The notes under the pieces: model-generated | Databases searched by the model: none | Seen by the model: the letters and a program-made list of their open reading frames with translations, nothing else | Told to the model about the DNA's origin: nothing | From: Halomonas sp. KG2 | Lineage (GTDB): Bacteria > Pseudomonadota > Gammaproteobacteria > Pseudomonadales > Halomonadaceae | Assembly: GCA_030440445.1 (NCBI GenBank) | Contig: CP098528.1 | Coordinates: forward strand, 1,302,001-1,366,000 | DNA length: 64,000 nt | Direction: 5' to 3' | Program-made: the position numbers and the translations under genes | Shown here: one piece after another, positions 8,794 to 20,508 of the stretch | Numbering within the stretch: position 1 is the first letter of the stretch | Layout of the letters: every line of letters starts with the position of its first letter

Positions 8794-9018
8794 TCAAACC
8801 TCCAGTGTGTCTTGACCCGCATGGCTGCTAAGCCGTAGCGGTGGTAATACGTAAGCTAGTTATAGAACAGCGTTCGCCAAAGATAACCTAAGCGGCTAGT
8901 TTTGACTAGCCATCAACAGGAAAGATCATGGATTAAAGTGTAGACAAGTATTAAGAAAGCAATGTGTAAAAGTGACTACGATGCTTGATCAGGAGAGGGG
9001 TGTTGTAAGGCTAGCTTA

Positions 9019-9047
9019 TAAAAAAACAGGGAGCCTAAGCCCCCTGT
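9019..9047 (-). terminator. Terminator of aceA
   Basis: A hairpin (ACAGGG...CCCTGT, extended by GC/GC with one mismatch) followed on the minus strand by six to seven T residues. It lies just after the aceA stop. Confidence 0.75.
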
Positions 9048-9068
9048 TGTGTCGTGCTAATTAAATGA

Positions 9069-10667
9069 TTAGCCGAACTGGTTCATGGTGTTGTCTTTAC
9101 CACCGGCTTTAAGTGCCGCATCACCGTGGAAAAACTCTTTATGGTCGTCGCCAATATTAGAGCCAGCCATGTCCTGGTGTCTTACGGTAGCGATGCCTTG
9201 ACGAATCTCCTGACGCTGTACTCCTGCGACGTAGGCCAGCATGCCTTCATCGCCGAAGTAGCCTTTAGCCAGGTTGTCAGTCGATAGCGCTGCTGTGTGG
9301 TACGTCGGCAGAGTGATTAGGTGGTGGAAAATACCGGCTTCACGAGCGCCATCGCGTTGGAAGTTACGTGTCCACTCATCCGCTAGCTGGCCAAGTTCAG
9401 TGTTGTCGTATTCAACACCCATTAGCTGGTCACGCTGGTAAGCGGAAACATCTTTGCCTTCTTTTTCCCAGGCATCAAATACTTGCTGGCGGAAGTTCAG
9501 CGTCCAGTTAAATGACGGCGAGTTGTTGTAAACCAGCTTGGCATCGGGCACGACGGCGCGGATGCGGTTAACCATGCTGGCAATTTGGCCGACGTGGGGC
9601 TTCTCGGTCTCAATCCACAGCAGGTCAGCACCATTTTGCAGGCTGGTGATACAGTCAAGCACAACGCGGTCTTCGCCAGTGCCCGGTTTGAACTGGTAGA
9701 GGCCTGACGCTAAACGCTTCGGCTTAACCAGCTTACCGTTTTGTTTGATAACCACATCACCATTGTTGATGTCGCCAGCATTTTCGATGACATCACCATC
9801 TAAGAAGCTGTTGTACTGGTCGCCTAGATCGCCAGGTTCGTTAGTCACTGCGATTTTCTGGGTTAAGCCTGCACCTAGCGAATCGGTACGCGCCACGATA
9901 ACGCCATCTTCGATGCCGAGTTCAAGGAAGGCATAACGCACTGCATTGATTTTGGCCAGGAAATCTTCGTGGGGAACGGTGACTTTACCATCCTGGTGGC
10001 CACACTGCTTCTCATCGGAAACTTGGTTTTCAAGCTGGATACAGCAAGCGCCCGCTTGGATGAATTTCTTGGCCAGCAGGTAAGTCGCTTCAGCGTTACC
10101 AAAACCGGCATCGATATCAGCAATGATCGGTACAATATGCGTCTCGTAGTTATCGATTTTGCTGATCAGCTCTTGCTCTTGAGCACTGTCGCCTGCTGCT
10201 TTAGCCTCATCCAGGGCACGGAACAGGTGGTTAAGTTCCCAAGCATCTGCCTGCTTCAGGAAGGTGTACAGTTCTTCGATCAGATCAGCGACCGATGTTT
10301 TTTCATGCATGGACTGATCGGGCAGTGGGCCGAACTCGGAGCGTAAGGCGGCTACCATCCAGCCTGACAGGTAGAGGTAACTGCGCTTAGTCGTGCCAAA
10401 GTGCTTTTTAATGGAAATCAGTTTTTGTTGGCCAATAAAACCGTGCCAGCACCCCAGAGACTGCGTGTACTTAGACGTGTCGGCGTCGTAGGCCGCCATA
10501 TCGTCACGCATAATTTTTGCAGTGTAGCGTGCAATATCCAAACCGGTATGAAAACGGTTCTGAGCACGCATGCGTGCAGCGTATTCAGGTTTGATCGCTT
10601 CCCATTTGCCGCCTTGAGCTTCGCGCAGTTGGGCCATTGCTTTGATATCGTCGAGCAGTCCTGACAT
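9069..10667 (-). CDS. aceA: Isocitrate lyase
   Basis: The first glyoxylate-shunt enzyme, splitting isocitrate to glyoxylate and succinate. At 532 residues it belongs to the long group also found in Pseudomonas. The catalytic loop reads KQCGH (Lys220 to His224, catalytic Cys222) where E. coli has KKCGH. The metal-binding region (IADIDAGFG, about residues 182-190) and the C-terminal NSSPSFNW-type motif (here NNSPSFNW) are present. GGAGG precedes the ATG. It has a long upstream region with tandem repeats and its own terminator, so it is probably transcribed alone. icd, its branch-point competitor, is 7 kb away. Confidence 0.95.
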   Translation of the reverse strand: MSGLLDDIKAMAQLREAQGGKWEAIKPEYAARMRAQNRFHTGLDIARYTAKIMRDDMAAYDADTSKYTQSLGCWHGFIGQQKLISIKKHFGTTKRSYLYLSGWMVAALRSEFGPLPDQSMHEKTSVADLIEELYTFLKQADAWELNHLFRALDEAKAAGDSAQEQELISKIDNYETHIVPIIADIDAGFGNAEATYLLAKKFIQAGACCIQLENQVSDEKQCGHQDGKVTVPHEDFLAKINAVRYAFLELGIEDGVIVARTDSLGAGLTQKIAVTNEPGDLGDQYNSFLDGDVIENAGDINNGDVVIKQNGKLVKPKRLASGLYQFKPGTGEDRVVLDCITSLQNGADLLWIETEKPHVGQIASMVNRIRAVVPDAKLVYNNSPSFNWTLNFRQQVFDAWEKEGKDVSAYQRDQLMGVEYDNTELGQLADEWTRNFQRDGAREAGIFHHLITLPTYHTAALSTDNLAKGYFGDEGMLAYVAGVQRQEIRQGIATVRHQDMAGSNIGDDHKEFFHGDAALKAGGKDNTMNQFG

Positions 10668-11048
10668 AAGCTGTTTCCTCCGGGGTCATGATAGCTATTT
10701 CGCAAGTTAGCTTATTCTTATGCTGCACCTGCGAAGATGTGTTCAGCATTATCGAAATTTAACGCGCTGTCTCTACGCCAATTGTCTCTGAGCAAAACGT
10801 CTCTTAGTCAAACGTCGCATCGGAGAGTGATCATTGTGGAGACGCTTATTTAAACGTCGGTTACAGCGTTTCCTGTTTGGCTAACTTCGATGTTGCGCCA
10901 TAACGCTGCGGTGCAATAACTATCAACGAGAACGGCAGGTTCAACAATTGTCACTTGGGGGCAGAAGGGGTTGTAGTTCAACTACAGGAGCGTGCTGAAA
11001 CGCTCTGTTTGTGTAGTCGTTTTTCGTCAGGTGGGCTGAAAATGGAGC
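10668..11048. other. Long upstream region of aceA with repeats and dyads
   Basis: No gene is visible here. It contains three tandem 15-bp units (10769-10813), a 15-bp palindrome TGTAGTT-C-AACTACA (10972-10986) and a GAGCG/CGCTC hairpin (10989-11005). The heptamer AAACGTC occurs at 10795, 10810 and 10852. These look like regulator-binding sites for aceA, but no named operator was recognised. Confidence 0.5.
10769..10813. repeat. Three 15-bp tandem repeats upstream of aceA
   Basis: Contiguous units GTCTCTACGCCAATT, GTCTCTGAGCAAAAC and GTCTCTTAGTCAAAC share the first six bases; units 2 and 3 are identical at 12 of 15 positions. A fourth partial unit starts with GTCGC. They begin about 100 bases upstream of the aceA start codon. 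Confidence 0.7.
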
Positions 11049-11077
11049 AAAAAAAAGCGCCACATAGCAGTGGCGCT
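11049..11077 (-). terminator. Terminator of the roxA-GNAT transcript
   Basis: An 8-bp perfect stem (AGCGCCAC / GTGGCGCT) with a 6-base loop and seven T residues on the minus strand, placed just downstream of the GNAT gene. Confidence 0.85.
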
Positions 11078-11115
11078 CTCATTGATTGATCACAATCGTA
11101 GTCAAAAAAAAGCAA

Positions 11116-11538
11116 CTACAGCGTTAGCAGCATTTCCCGGTGAGGTATTCCGGCATCCATAAAGGTGCCACCATGTGCCACAAATCCCAAGCGCTGGTAA
11201 AAGGCGAGGGCGTGCAATTGAGCGCTCAGCGCTACATGGGTATGGCCTGCTTCTCGAGCAGCCTGAATGGCAGCTTCCATGAGTTGATAGCCAATGCCAG
11301 CGCCACGCGCGCTATCGAGTACCGCGACGCGCCCAATATGGCCGTCGGGCAGCAGTCGCGCAGTCCCCACTGGCTGATCCTCAAGATAGGCAATGAAGTG
11401 GCTGCACTGCTCGTCACGGCCATCCCACTCCTCCTCTTGAGGCACGCTCTGCTCTTCGATAAACACCACGCGGCGGATCTCGGAAGCTATATCCTTTAGC
11501 GTACTCCAATCACCGTTAATAATGGTTGTCGTCGACAC
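11116..11538 (-). CDS. GNAT-family N-acetyltransferase
   Basis: A 140-residue single-domain GNAT. The acetyl-CoA binding motif A is clear (RVAVLDSARGAGIGYQLM, with the Q/R-x-x-G-x-G/A pattern as RGAGIG), and the C-terminal segment AFYQRLGF is typical. The start is GTG at 11538, supported by GAGGAG upstream. The gene follows roxA after only six bases and is probably cotranscribed. The substrate cannot be predicted. Confidence 0.85.
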   Translation of the reverse strand: MSTTTIINGDWSTLKDIASEIRRVVFIEEQSVPQEEEWDGRDEQCSHFIAYLEDQPVGTARLLPDGHIGRVAVLDSARGAGIGYQLMEAAIQAAREAGHTHVALSAQLHALAFYQRLGFVAHGGTFMDAGIPHREMLLTL

Positions 11539-11544
11539 CGCTAG

Positions 11545-12726
11545 CTACTCCTCATCATCCTCTTCGCCCATAAAGCCTAGGCTTCCGGTGTTTACTAACT
11601 GTGTTATCAGCGCTGCTGCCCCATCAATGGCAAGTACGTCTTCATACATAGGCGATGGGTTGGCAAGCCGCTTGGCCAACTCGGTTGAACAGGAGTGTCC
11701 GTCGCCGTCGACAAAAAGCGTGGTGCCGTTGGCATCGCTTCGCCAAGCAACGCGGGAACCCGGCATATGAAACAGTGGTTCACCGTGTTGTAGTTGCGCA
11801 ACAAGGTCATCTTCCGTCATTGGCACTTCAAGGGGCGCTACTTGGTCAATGTATTTTGGTTGGGTCATGACGCGACCAAACCACTGGGCTATTTGCTCAG
11901 GATTGTCCAAGGTGGAAAGTACGAACTGGCGCATACGTTCAACGGCCGCATCATCGAGTTCACCCACTTGGCTTGCAGGAGACATGCCTGCATCGCTATA
12001 GCGGTGGGAGTCAGAGAGCTGCTCTCCTAGATAGTCGGCGTAGGATGTGATGGCTTCATCCGCTGAGGGTGCCCTAAACCCTACTGAAACAGTCATGCAG
12101 TCGTCGGTTTGACTAACGCCGTGGTGCGCCCAGCCAGGGGGGAGATACAGCATATCGCCCGGTGATAACGTCCAGTCAGAGTCGGCTTCAATTTCAAAAG
12201 TTTCAAGAATACGTAGATCGATACCTTGAATAATGGGCGCGTTGTCTGGCTGCTTACCGCCTAGTTGCCAGCGCCGGTGGCCGCTAGCCTGTAACAGGAA
12301 AACATCGTATTGGTCGATATGTGGGCCGACGCTACCACCGGGCGGCGCATAGCTGACCATGATGTCGTCCAACCGCCAACGGGGAAGGAAATCAAACTCA
12401 TCCATTAGTGCGGCGATAGAGGGTACGTAGTGATCGACGGCTTGAACCAGAAGACTCCAGTTGCCTTCCGGCAACCGCTCAAAGGTTGCGTCGTCAAACG
12501 GACCGTGGGAAACCTGCCAGGGACCGTCAGGCCCATTTTCTTCCACAAGGCGCGCTTCTACACCGGGTTCGCAGGCAAGCCCAGCTAGCTCATCGGGGTC
12601 GATGGGGCTAATAAAGTCGGGGATAGCGCCACGAATCAGCAGCGGCTTCTGCTGCCAGTAATTGGCCAAGAAGTCTTCGGGCGTTAAATCGCCCAGCAAT
12701 GTGAGTGGCTTATCGTGTTGGCTCAT
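11545..12726 (-). CDS. roxA: Ribosomal protein uL16 arginine hydroxylase (RoxA/YcfD)
   Basis: A 393-residue JmjC-type cupin dioxygenase using Fe(II) and 2-oxoglutarate. The iron triad is visible: His136 and Asp138 in GPHIDQYDV, and His201 in PPGWAHHG. The family member in E. coli hydroxylates an arginine of ribosomal protein uL16. The C-terminal half is the winged-helix dimerisation part. AGGAT precedes the ATG. It lies downstream of purB with a 55-base gap on the same strand. Confidence 0.92.
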   Translation of the reverse strand: MSQHDKPLTLLGDLTPEDFLANYWQQKPLLIRGAIPDFISPIDPDELAGLACEPGVEARLVEENGPDGPWQVSHGPFDDATFERLPEGNWSLLVQAVDHYVPSIAALMDEFDFLPRWRLDDIMVSYAPPGGSVGPHIDQYDVFLLQASGHRRWQLGGKQPDNAPIIQGIDLRILETFEIEADSDWTLSPGDMLYLPPGWAHHGVSQTDDCMTVSVGFRAPSADEAITSYADYLGEQLSDSHRYSDAGMSPASQVGELDDAAVERMRQFVLSTLDNPEQIAQWFGRVMTQPKYIDQVAPLEVPMTEDDLVAQLQHGEPLFHMPGSRVAWRSDANGTTLFVDGDGHSCSTELAKRLANPSPMYEDVLAIDGAAALITQLVNTGSLGFMGEEDDEE

Positions 12727-12781
12727 GGCGTTATCCTAGTTCAAATGAGCGCTGCGCCTGACTAAGGGCGCAGTGCGTCGT

Positions 12782-14260
<1,479 letters not shown>

Positions 14261-14899
14261 TTAGCCAAGGCTATCAAGCGCGCGCCTCAACGCTTTACGC
14301 TGGAAGACAAGCTTCCAGCGACGGCCGCCTTGTTGGTGCCATAGCAGCGCAAAACGTATGCCCGCCATCAAACAGGCGCGCACCCGCTCGGGCATCATGC
14401 GAGTCTGCAGTAAAGAGGGGTCGCCCTGAACCACGATGCGGGTTTTGAACGTCGAAATGGTTTCTTGGTAGGCATCACCCAGGCTTGCAATCACATTTTC
14501 ATGAGTGCTGCCGAAGTGCTCTGCCTGCCCCTGTACGTGGGACAGCTTTTGACCAAGTAAATCCATCATATGGCGGTCAGTGCGCAGTTTATTCATTAAC
14601 AGTAGCAGCGAAAAACCGTAGCGGAGAACCACAGGGTTGGCTTGTTTGCGGCCAACAAGGGCTTCGAGTGTTTCTAATCCGCGGCGTAAATTATTGGGGT
14701 GGCCGCCATAAATAGCTTCAAAGCTTTCCGGGTTGGTGTCCACGGTTGCATTGATGAGTGTTTCCCAGGCGCGAGGGTCTACTTGTCCAGTACGCGCGAG
14801 TTCATCTACCAAACTAGCGGATTGAAAGACGCCGGCCAGCGCCAGTGCTTGGCGAGCGGCTTGAGACTCCGGCGCGCGATGAATAGGGGTAGCGCTCAT
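14261..14899 (-). CDS. hflD: High-frequency lysogenization protein HflD homologue
   Basis: About 212 residues, all-helical, peripheral membrane protein. In E. coli HflD binds the lambda CII activator; its cellular role is unclear. The ATG at 14899 overlaps the mnmA stop as ATGA, so the upstream extension of the frame to 14953 is rejected. Recognition rests on the sequence and the mnmA-hflD-purB order. Confidence 0.9.
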   Translation of the reverse strand: MSATPIHRAPESQAARQALALAGVFQSASLVDELARTGQVDPRAWETLINATVDTNPESFEAIYGGHPNNLRRGLETLEALVGRKQANPVVLRYGFSLLLLMNKLRTDRHMMDLLGQKLSHVQGQAEHFGSTHENVIASLGDAYQETISTFKTRIVVQGDPSLLQTRMMPERVRACLMAGIRFALLWHQQGGRRWKLVFQRKALRRALDSLG

Positions 14900-16038
14900 G
14901 CAGCGGCCTCCGTGGTATTCCAAGTGGCGCGAATAACGCCGCCGCCTAAGCAAATTTCACCATCATAAAGTACCAATGACTGGCCCGGTGTGACTGCCCA
15001 CTGAGGATCATCAAACACCACCTCAACAGTGCCGTCGGGCAGCGCATGGATTGCACATGGGCAATCACTTTGACGATAGCGGGTTTTGGCGGTGTAACGG
15101 CCCTGTGCGGCAGGCGGTTCACCTGCTACCCAATCCATGGCTTCAGTGGCCAACGCATTGGTGAACAGTAGGTGGTGATGCTTGCCTTGGACGACAATCA
15201 ATACATTACGCTCAAGGTCTTTGGCCACTACATACCATGGGTCTTCCGAATAGTTGGCGAGACCACCGATGCCTAACCCTTGGCGCTGCCCCAGGGTGTA
15301 GTACATCAGTCCCATATGCTTGCCAATGACATCGCCTTCGGGCGTTTCAATATTGCCGGGTTGTGCGGGCAGGTATTGCTGCAAAAAGTCGCGGAAGCGG
15401 CGCTCGCCGATAAAGCAAATACCAGTAGAGTCTTTTTTCTTGGCGGTAATAAGATCGTACTGTTCAGCCAAGGCTCTAACGGCAGGCTTTTCAAGCTCAC
15501 CAACCGGAAACAGGGTGCGCGCAATCGCTGCTTCAGGCACCGCGTGCAGGAAATAGCTTTGATCTTTATTGCTATCCACACCTTTTAACAGGCGCGGGCG
15601 TCCTCCGCGAACCCCTTGACGAACATAATGCCCGGTTGCGATTTTATCGGCGCCTAGCATTTCAGCGTAGTCTAGAAAGACCTTAAATTTGATCTCTCGG
15701 TTGCACAGGATGTCGGGATTGGGCGTTCTGCCCGCTTTGTATTCGGCCAGAAAATGCTCGAAGACGTTATCCCAATACTCGGATGCGAAATTGGCCGTAT
15801 GCAATTTGATGCCCAGCTTCTCACACACAGCCTCTGCATCGGCAAGATCTTCTTTTGCCGTGCAGTATTCGGTGCCGTCGTCTTCATCCCAATTCTTCAT
15901 AAACAGGCCCTCAACCTCATACCCTTGTTGGAGTAGAAGGAGAGCAGAAACCGATGAATCAACGCCGCCCGACATGCCAACAATTACTTTTTGGGTCTCG
16001 GGCGCTTCAGGAATAGACGTGCCATGGGTGGATGTCAT
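14896..16038 (-). CDS. mnmA: tRNA-specific 2-thiouridylase MnmA
   Basis: A 380-residue enzyme that installs the 2-thio group at wobble U34 of Glu, Lys and Gln tRNAs. The ATP PP-loop MSGGVDSS is at residues 22-29; catalytic cysteines are Cys112 (DILCNRE) and Cys208 (STGICFIG). The ATG at 16038 is preferred to one two codons upstream because GAGG then sits six bases away. Its 3' end overlaps hflD. Confidence 0.95.
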   Translation of the reverse strand: MTSTHGTSIPEAPETQKVIVGMSGGVDSSVSALLLLQQGYEVEGLFMKNWDEDDGTEYCTAKEDLADAEAVCEKLGIKLHTANFASEYWDNVFEHFLAEYKAGRTPNPDILCNREIKFKVFLDYAEMLGADKIATGHYVRQGVRGGRPRLLKGVDSNKDQSYFLHAVPEAAIARTLFPVGELEKPAVRALAEQYDLITAKKKDSTGICFIGERRFRDFLQQYLPAQPGNIETPEGDVIGKHMGLMYYTLGQRQGLGIGGLANYSEDPWYVVAKDLERNVLIVVQGKHHHLLFTNALATEAMDWVAGEPPAAQGRYTAKTRYRQSDCPCAIHALPDGTVEVVFDDPQWAVTPGQSLVLYDGEICLGGGVIRATWNTTEAAA

Positions 16039-16111
16039 TGGCATCCTCAGTTGAAGTAGTGTGCAATTGGGTGCTGATTATACACGATGGAGGCTTGGTG
16101 CTTCGAGTGCT

Positions 16112-16573
16112 TCACTCATGAATCACGGCCAGAGGAAAACTGCGACCCTTAATGGCATTTTCGATCCGCTTAAGCACCAGGGGGCTGCGCAGCCGATCGG
16201 CATCGTCGAGGGCTTTGATGTCATTCAGTGTGAGCCAGTGAGTGGCGGTGATGTCGCTATCAATGGGTGATGAGAGCATGACGTCTGGTGTGGCTATAAA
16301 ACCATGACTATGAAAGGTAAGGCCTTCGGGCGTGTGGAAGACATAAAGCCCTAAGTAGTCGGTTAGCGTCACCTGCCAAGCAGTTTCTTCTTGCACTTCA
16401 CGCAAGATGGCTGCCATCGGGCCTTCGCCTGGCTCTACATGTCCAGCTGGTTGGTTAAACACGGTTTGCCTGCCGCCGCGGGCTTCTTCCACCATCAAAA
16501 AACGATCGTTGCGCTGGATCACGCAGGCAACGGTGCTTCTGATAATGGCGTTTTTTATCATCTCACTGCTCAT
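16112..16573 (-). CDS. nudJ: Nudix phosphatase NudJ-like
   Basis: A 153-residue Nudix hydrolase. The Nudix box is GHVEPGEG followed by REVQEETAW; the usual Gly before the last residue is Ala here. NudJ hydrolyses nucleoside tri/diphosphates and thiamine pyrophosphate in E. coli. The start overlaps the rluE stop as ATGA. The rluE-nudJ-mnmA-hflD-purB order is the enteric one, which supports the name. Confidence 0.9.
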   Translation of the reverse strand: MSSEMIKNAIIRSTVACVIQRNDRFLMVEEARGGRQTVFNQPAGHVEPGEGPMAAILREVQEETAWQVTLTDYLGLYVFHTPEGLTFHSHGFIATPDVMLSSPIDSDITATHWLTLNDIKALDDADRLRSPLVLKRIENAIKGRSFPLAVIHE

Positions 16574-17172
16574 TTGGAGTGCCTGTGCCGAGGAGCGCCA
16601 CTGCGTTTTGACGATTTAGTGGGGCGTGGAGCGTGTAGTGTTTGTTTGCGCCACTCGCCAGGGGCCAAGTCACCAAGTTGCCATGTGCCAATCGCCGCGC
16701 GTATCAATCTCAACGTAGGAAAACCTACATGGGCGGTCATGCGCCGTACTTGGCGGTTGCGGCCTTCGCTGATGGTTAACTCTAACCAACTGGTGGTGGG
16801 GTGGCGCTTAGGGTCAATCCTTGAGTCGCGTAGCGCAATGGCAGGTGGCGCAATGCGCCGGGCTTTTGCTGGCTGGGTTGGGCCATCTTTTAAGGTGACA
16901 CCGTTTTTCAGCGCATTCATTGCCTCATCATTAATCTGCCCTTCGAGCTGCACCCAGTAAGTTTTGGGCTGCTTATGACGTGGGTGGGCGATACGGTGAA
17001 TGAGACTGCCGTCATCACTTAATAACAGCAGACCCTCAGAGTCATAATCAAGCCGCCCTGCGGCGTACACGCCAGGCACATCTATAACATCGGCTAATGT
17101 GGCGCGGCCTTGTTTGTCGGTAAACTGAGAGAGCATACGATAGGGTTTATGCAGTAAATATAAAGTGCTCAT
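16570..17172 (-). CDS. rluE: 23S rRNA pseudouridine(2457) synthase RluE
   Basis: An RsuA-family pseudouridine synthase of about 200 residues without an S4 domain, as in RluE. The catalytic segment GRLDYDSEGLLLLSDDG carries the essential Asp, and the C-terminal motif EGRNRQVRRM is present. The ATG at 17172 (MSTLYLLHKPYRMLSQF) fits the family start; a TTG at 17208 would add 12 residues and cannot be excluded. First gene of the rluE-nudJ-mnmA-hflD-purB run. Confidence 0.88.
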   Translation of the reverse strand: MSTLYLLHKPYRMLSQFTDKQGRATLADVIDVPGVYAAGRLDYDSEGLLLLSDDGSLIHRIAHPRHKQPKTYWVQLEGQINDEAMNALKNGVTLKDGPTQPAKARRIAPPAIALRDSRIDPKRHPTTSWLELTISEGRNRQVRRMTAHVGFPTLRLIRAAIGTWQLGDLAPGEWRKQTLHAPRPTKSSKRSGAPRHRHSK

Positions 17173-17477
17173 AATCTCTTTAGAAGGGTGCCCTTGATTT
17201 GTCGACAATCTCTCATGCGATTAAAATGCAGCGCTGGTATACTTTGAGGCTAATCTTTCAAAGGCAGTTCTTGAAAAGCCGCCTTTGAATCGCGTTTATG
17301 TCGTGCTGGAGTTGTCGTAATTTCCACTGAAATAACCACTGTAAAAACCACCGATTGATAACCGGGAAAGCCAAATTAAATGGCCCCGCCTGCTTCGCGG
17401 CATGGTCTCTCGTTGAAGAAGTCGCGTCGCTCAGGATCTCTATAATCACAGCGATAGAAAAAAGAGGTTAACGCAAA
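17173..17477. promoter_or_regulatory. Divergent rluE/icd promoter region with hairpin
   Basis: No gene is supported here; a 63-residue minus-strand frame inside it has no family features. It holds a hairpin with a perfect 9-bp stem TTCAAAGGC/GCCTTTGAA and 15-base loop (17257-17289). A TATAAT hexamer at 17441-17446, 32 bases before the icd start, is a likely -10 box, without a good -35. GAGG precedes the icd start codon. Confidence 0.5.
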
Positions 17478-19715
17478 ATGTCTAAAACGCCGAAGATCAT
17501 TTACACGCTCACCGACGAAGCGCCTGCGCTCGCGACATACTCTTTGCTACCGATTATTGACGCTTTCACCGACGCTGCGGGTATCGAGGTGGAAACCCGG
17601 GATATTTCCCTGGCGGCTCGCGTTCTCTCTTTATTTCCCGACTACTTGACTGAAGAGCAGCGTATCGAAGACCACTTGGCCGAATTGGGTGCACTGGCCA
17701 AGGTTCCTGAAGCCAATATCATCAAATTACCGAATATCAGTGCTTCTATGCCGCAGCTACGGGCGGTGATCAAAGAGCTGCAAGAACAAGGTTACAAGCT
17801 GCCCGAGTATCCGGACGACCCCAGCAGCGATGAAGAGAAAGATATCAAAGCGCGCTACGACAAAGTGAAAGGCAGCGCAGTTAACCCCGTATTGCGTGAA
17901 GGTAACTCTGATCGCCGCGCTCCGAAAGCCGTGAAAGAGTACGCCCGCAAGTACCCGCACTCTATGGGGGAGTGGAGCCAGGCATCGCGCACCCATGTTT
18001 CGCACATGCATAGTGGCGACTTCTACCACGGCGAGAAGTCGATGACTCTGGATCGCGCCCGCAACGTCAAGATGGAGCTGATCACTGCCAACGGTGAAAC
18101 CAAGGTGCTCAAGCCCCGGGTCGAGCTGCTGGAAGGCGAAATCATCGACAGCATGTTTATGAGCAAGAAAGCGTTGCTGGAGTTTTACGAGCGTGAAATC
18201 GAGGATGCGCGTAAGACCGGTGTGATGTTCTCATTACACGTAAAAGCGACGATGATGAAGGTCTCGCACCCCATCGTGTTCGGGCACTGCGTCAAAATTT
18301 TCTACAAGGACGCCTTTGAGAAGCACGGTGAGCTCTTCAAAGAGTTGGGTGTCGATGTTAACAACGGCATCGCTAATCTCTACGATAAAATTGCGACCTT
18401 GCCAGAATCCCAGCGTGATGAAGTCATTAGTGATCTGCATGCGTGCCATGACAAGCGCCCAGAACTGGCAATGGTTGATTCGGCTCGCGGCATCACCAAC
18501 TTCCACTCGCCCAGCGATGTGATTGTCGATGCTTCGATGCCTGCAATGATTCGCGCTGGCGGTAAGATGTACGGCGCTGATGGTCGTCTCAAGGACGTCA
18601 AAGCCGTCATGCCTGAGTCGACGTTTGCGCGTATCTATCAGGAAATGATCAACTTTTGTAAATGGCACGGCGCGTTTGATCCGGCCACAATGGGTACCGT
18701 TCCCAATGTTGGTTTGATGGCGCAAAAAGCCGAAGAGTACGGCTCACACGATAAGACCTTCGAAGTGCCTGCAGATGGTGTTGCCAACATCACTGATCTG
18801 GATACGGGAGAAGTACTGCTGTCACAGACAGTGGAGCAGGGCGATATCTGGCGTATGTGTCAGGTTAAAGATGCGCCGATTCGCGACTGGGTGAAGCTGG
18901 CGGTCGAGCGCTGCCGTGATTCTGGTATGCCGACGGTGTTCTGGCTTGATCCTTACCGTCCGCACGAGAATGAGCTGATCAAAAAGGTCAAAACGTACCT
19001 CAAAGATCACGACACTGATGGCCTCGAAATCCATATCATGTCTCAAGTTCGGGCGATGCGTTACACCCTTGAGCGCGTGATTCGTGGTCTCGATACGATC
19101 TCGGTGACGGGCAACATTCTCCGCGATTACCTGACAGACCTATTCCCGATTCTTGAATTGGGCACTAGTGCCAAAATGCTCTCTATCGTGCCGTTGATGG
19201 ATGGCGGCGGCCTGTTTGAAACGGGGGCCGGTGGTTCCGCACCTAAGCACGTTCAACAGCTGCTTGAAGAGAACCACTTACGTTGGGATAGCCTTGGCGA
19301 GTTCCTGGCGCTGGTTGCTTCTTTGGAACACCTTGCCAAACGTTTTGGCAACGACCGTGCTAAGTTGCTGGCGAAAGCGTTGGATGAAGCTAACGGCAAG
19401 TTCCTTGAGAGCAATAAATCACCTTCGCGCAAAGTGGGTGAGCTTGATAACCGAGGAAGCCACTTCTATCTAGCGCTCTATTGGGCAGAAGCACTAGCAG
19501 CTCAGGATGAAGACGCTGAACTAAAAACACGCTTTGCCCGTTTGGTAGAAACGCTGAAAGCCAATGAAGCTACGATCATTGACGAGCTGAATGGCGTGCA
19601 AGGCCAGCCTGTTGACCTTAAAGGCTATTACCACCCGAATGGGGAAGTCGCTAGTCAAGTTATGCGCCCGAGTAAGACGCTCAACGACGCCCTTGCAATG
19701 GTCGCAAACGGTTAA
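17478..19715 (+). CDS. icd: Isocitrate dehydrogenase, monomeric NADP type
   Basis: A 745-residue enzyme of the monomeric class (about 80 kDa), unrelated in sequence layout to the 416-residue dimeric E. coli enzyme. It converts isocitrate to 2-oxoglutarate with NADP. Hallmarks are [22 protein letters not shown] at the start (shown here only in part as [11 protein letters not shown]), the substrate loop around [10 protein letters not shown], and [14 protein letters not shown]. It competes with isocitrate lyase at the glyoxylate branch point. Monofunctional transcript between its own promoter region and a strong terminator. Confidence 0.96.
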   Translation: MSKTPKIIYTLTDEAPALATYSLLPIIDAFTDAAGIEVETRDISLAARVLSLFPDYLTEEQRIEDHLAELGALAKVPEANIIKLPNISASMPQLRAVIKELQEQGYKLPEYPDDPSSDEEKDIKARYDKVKGSAVNPVLREGNSDRRAPKAVKEYARKYPHSMGEWSQASRTHVSHMHSGDFYHGEKSMTLDRARNVKMELITANGETKVLKPRVELLEGEIIDSMFMSKKALLEFYEREIEDARKTGVMFSLHVKATMMKVSHPIVFGHCVKIFYKDAFEKHGELFKELGVDVNNGIANLYDKIATLPESQRDEVISDLHACHDKRPELAMVDSARGITNFHSPSDVIVDASMPAMIRAGGKMYGADGRLKDVKAVMPESTFARIYQEMINFCKWHGAFDPATMGTVPNVGLMAQKAEEYGSHDKTFEVPADGVANITDLDTGEVLLSQTVEQGDIWRMCQVKDAPIRDWVKLAVERCRDSGMPTVFWLDPYRPHENELIKKVKTYLKDHDTDGLEIHIMSQVRAMRYTLERVIRGLDTISVTGNILRDYLTDLFPILELGTSAKMLSIVPLMDGGGLFETGAGGSAPKHVQQLLEENHLRWDSLGEFLALVASLEHLAKRFGNDRAKLLAKALDEANGKFLESNKSPSRKVGELDNRGSHFYLALYWAEALAAQDEDAELKTRFARLVETLKANEATIIDELNGVQGQPVDLKGYYHPNGEVASQVMRPSKTLNDALAMVANG

Positions 19716-19776
19716 GACTTAAATCACCAGCAGTCTGCGCTGCCGCTGGGCAATACGCATGAAAACGCTGTGATAT

Positions 19777-19808
19777 CCCTCGCCCGCCTTGGTGGGCGAG
19801 GGTTTTTT
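19777..19808 (+). terminator. Terminator of icd
   Basis: A long GC-rich stem (CCCTCGCCC / GGGCGAGGG, extended across a small loop) followed by TTTTTT. Confidence 0.93.
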
Positions 19809-20046
19809 GTCTTATTTAGTATGCTAATTTTTGTATTTTCCATGAACCCTTGATGGTAACGGGCGTCTTACTTTGGAGAGCAGAATCAGAGTGATCAAAT
19901 CTAGCGCAATTAATGTTAGTGCATTTCAAGCTAGGATGGATGATTCAAGCGCCGTAAGACACCACTTGCCAGCTAAGAGACGATAACCCTTGCTGCTTAT
20001 GCCTACTACAGACAGCCTATGCGTCATGGCTATCCTGCACGCAGGA
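19809..20046. other. Region between icd terminator and clpS
   Basis: No gene is visible. It is AT-rich just after the terminator and should contain the clpS promoter, but no convincing -35/-10 pair was found. Possible earlier clpS starts lie at 19990 (TTG), 19999 and 20026 (ATG). Confidence 0.4.
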
Positions 20047-20370
20047 ATGACTCGGCCAGATGCGCCTGAATATGATGATGACCTAGCCGTTCAGCCAGCT
20101 GAGCCAGAGCTTGCTCGGCCACCGTTGTACAAAGTGGTACTTCACAATGATGATTTCACACCGATGGAGTTCGTTGTTGAGGTATTACAGGAATTTTTTA
20201 ATATGGATAGTGAGCAAGCGGTCCAGGTCATGCTTGCGGTGCATACCCAAGGTAAAGCGACGTGCGGTATCTTTACGCGGGATATTGCAGAAACGAAAAG
20301 TTACCAAGTCAATGAATATGCCCGCGAATGCGAGCATCCTTTAATGTGTGATATCGAAGCTGCTGACTGA
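20047..20370 (+). CDS. clpS: ATP-dependent Clp protease adaptor ClpS
   Basis: The N-degron adaptor, which binds N-terminal Leu, Phe, Tyr or Trp and hands substrates to ClpAP. The core ([20 protein letters not shown], here residues about 28-47) and the pocket segment ([23 protein letters not shown]) are clear. The start chosen gives 107 residues, close to the E. coli length; upstream in-frame starts at 20026 and 19999 are possible and no start has a well-spaced ribosome site. clpA follows after 138 bases. Confidence 0.9.
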   Translation: MTRPDAPEYDDDLAVQPAEPELARPPLYKVVLHNDDFTPMEFVVEVLQEFFNMDSEQAVQVMLAVHTQGKATCGIFTRDIAETKSYQVNEYARECEHPLMCDIEAAD

Positions 20371-20508
20371 AAGCGTTGAAAAAAATTAGCGATGGGCCTT
20401 GCAAGTGCGCCATTTGTACCCGATGTTGAAAGTGCCGGTCGATTAAACTGATCCGACGCAAGCCCTAGGTGGCGACACGCCCTAGGTAGTAGCGAAAAGG
20501 GGACTGCC

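Noticed and set aside
17258..17449. 63-residue frame upstream of icd
   Set aside because: It overlaps a hairpin and the likely icd promoter, and shows no family features.
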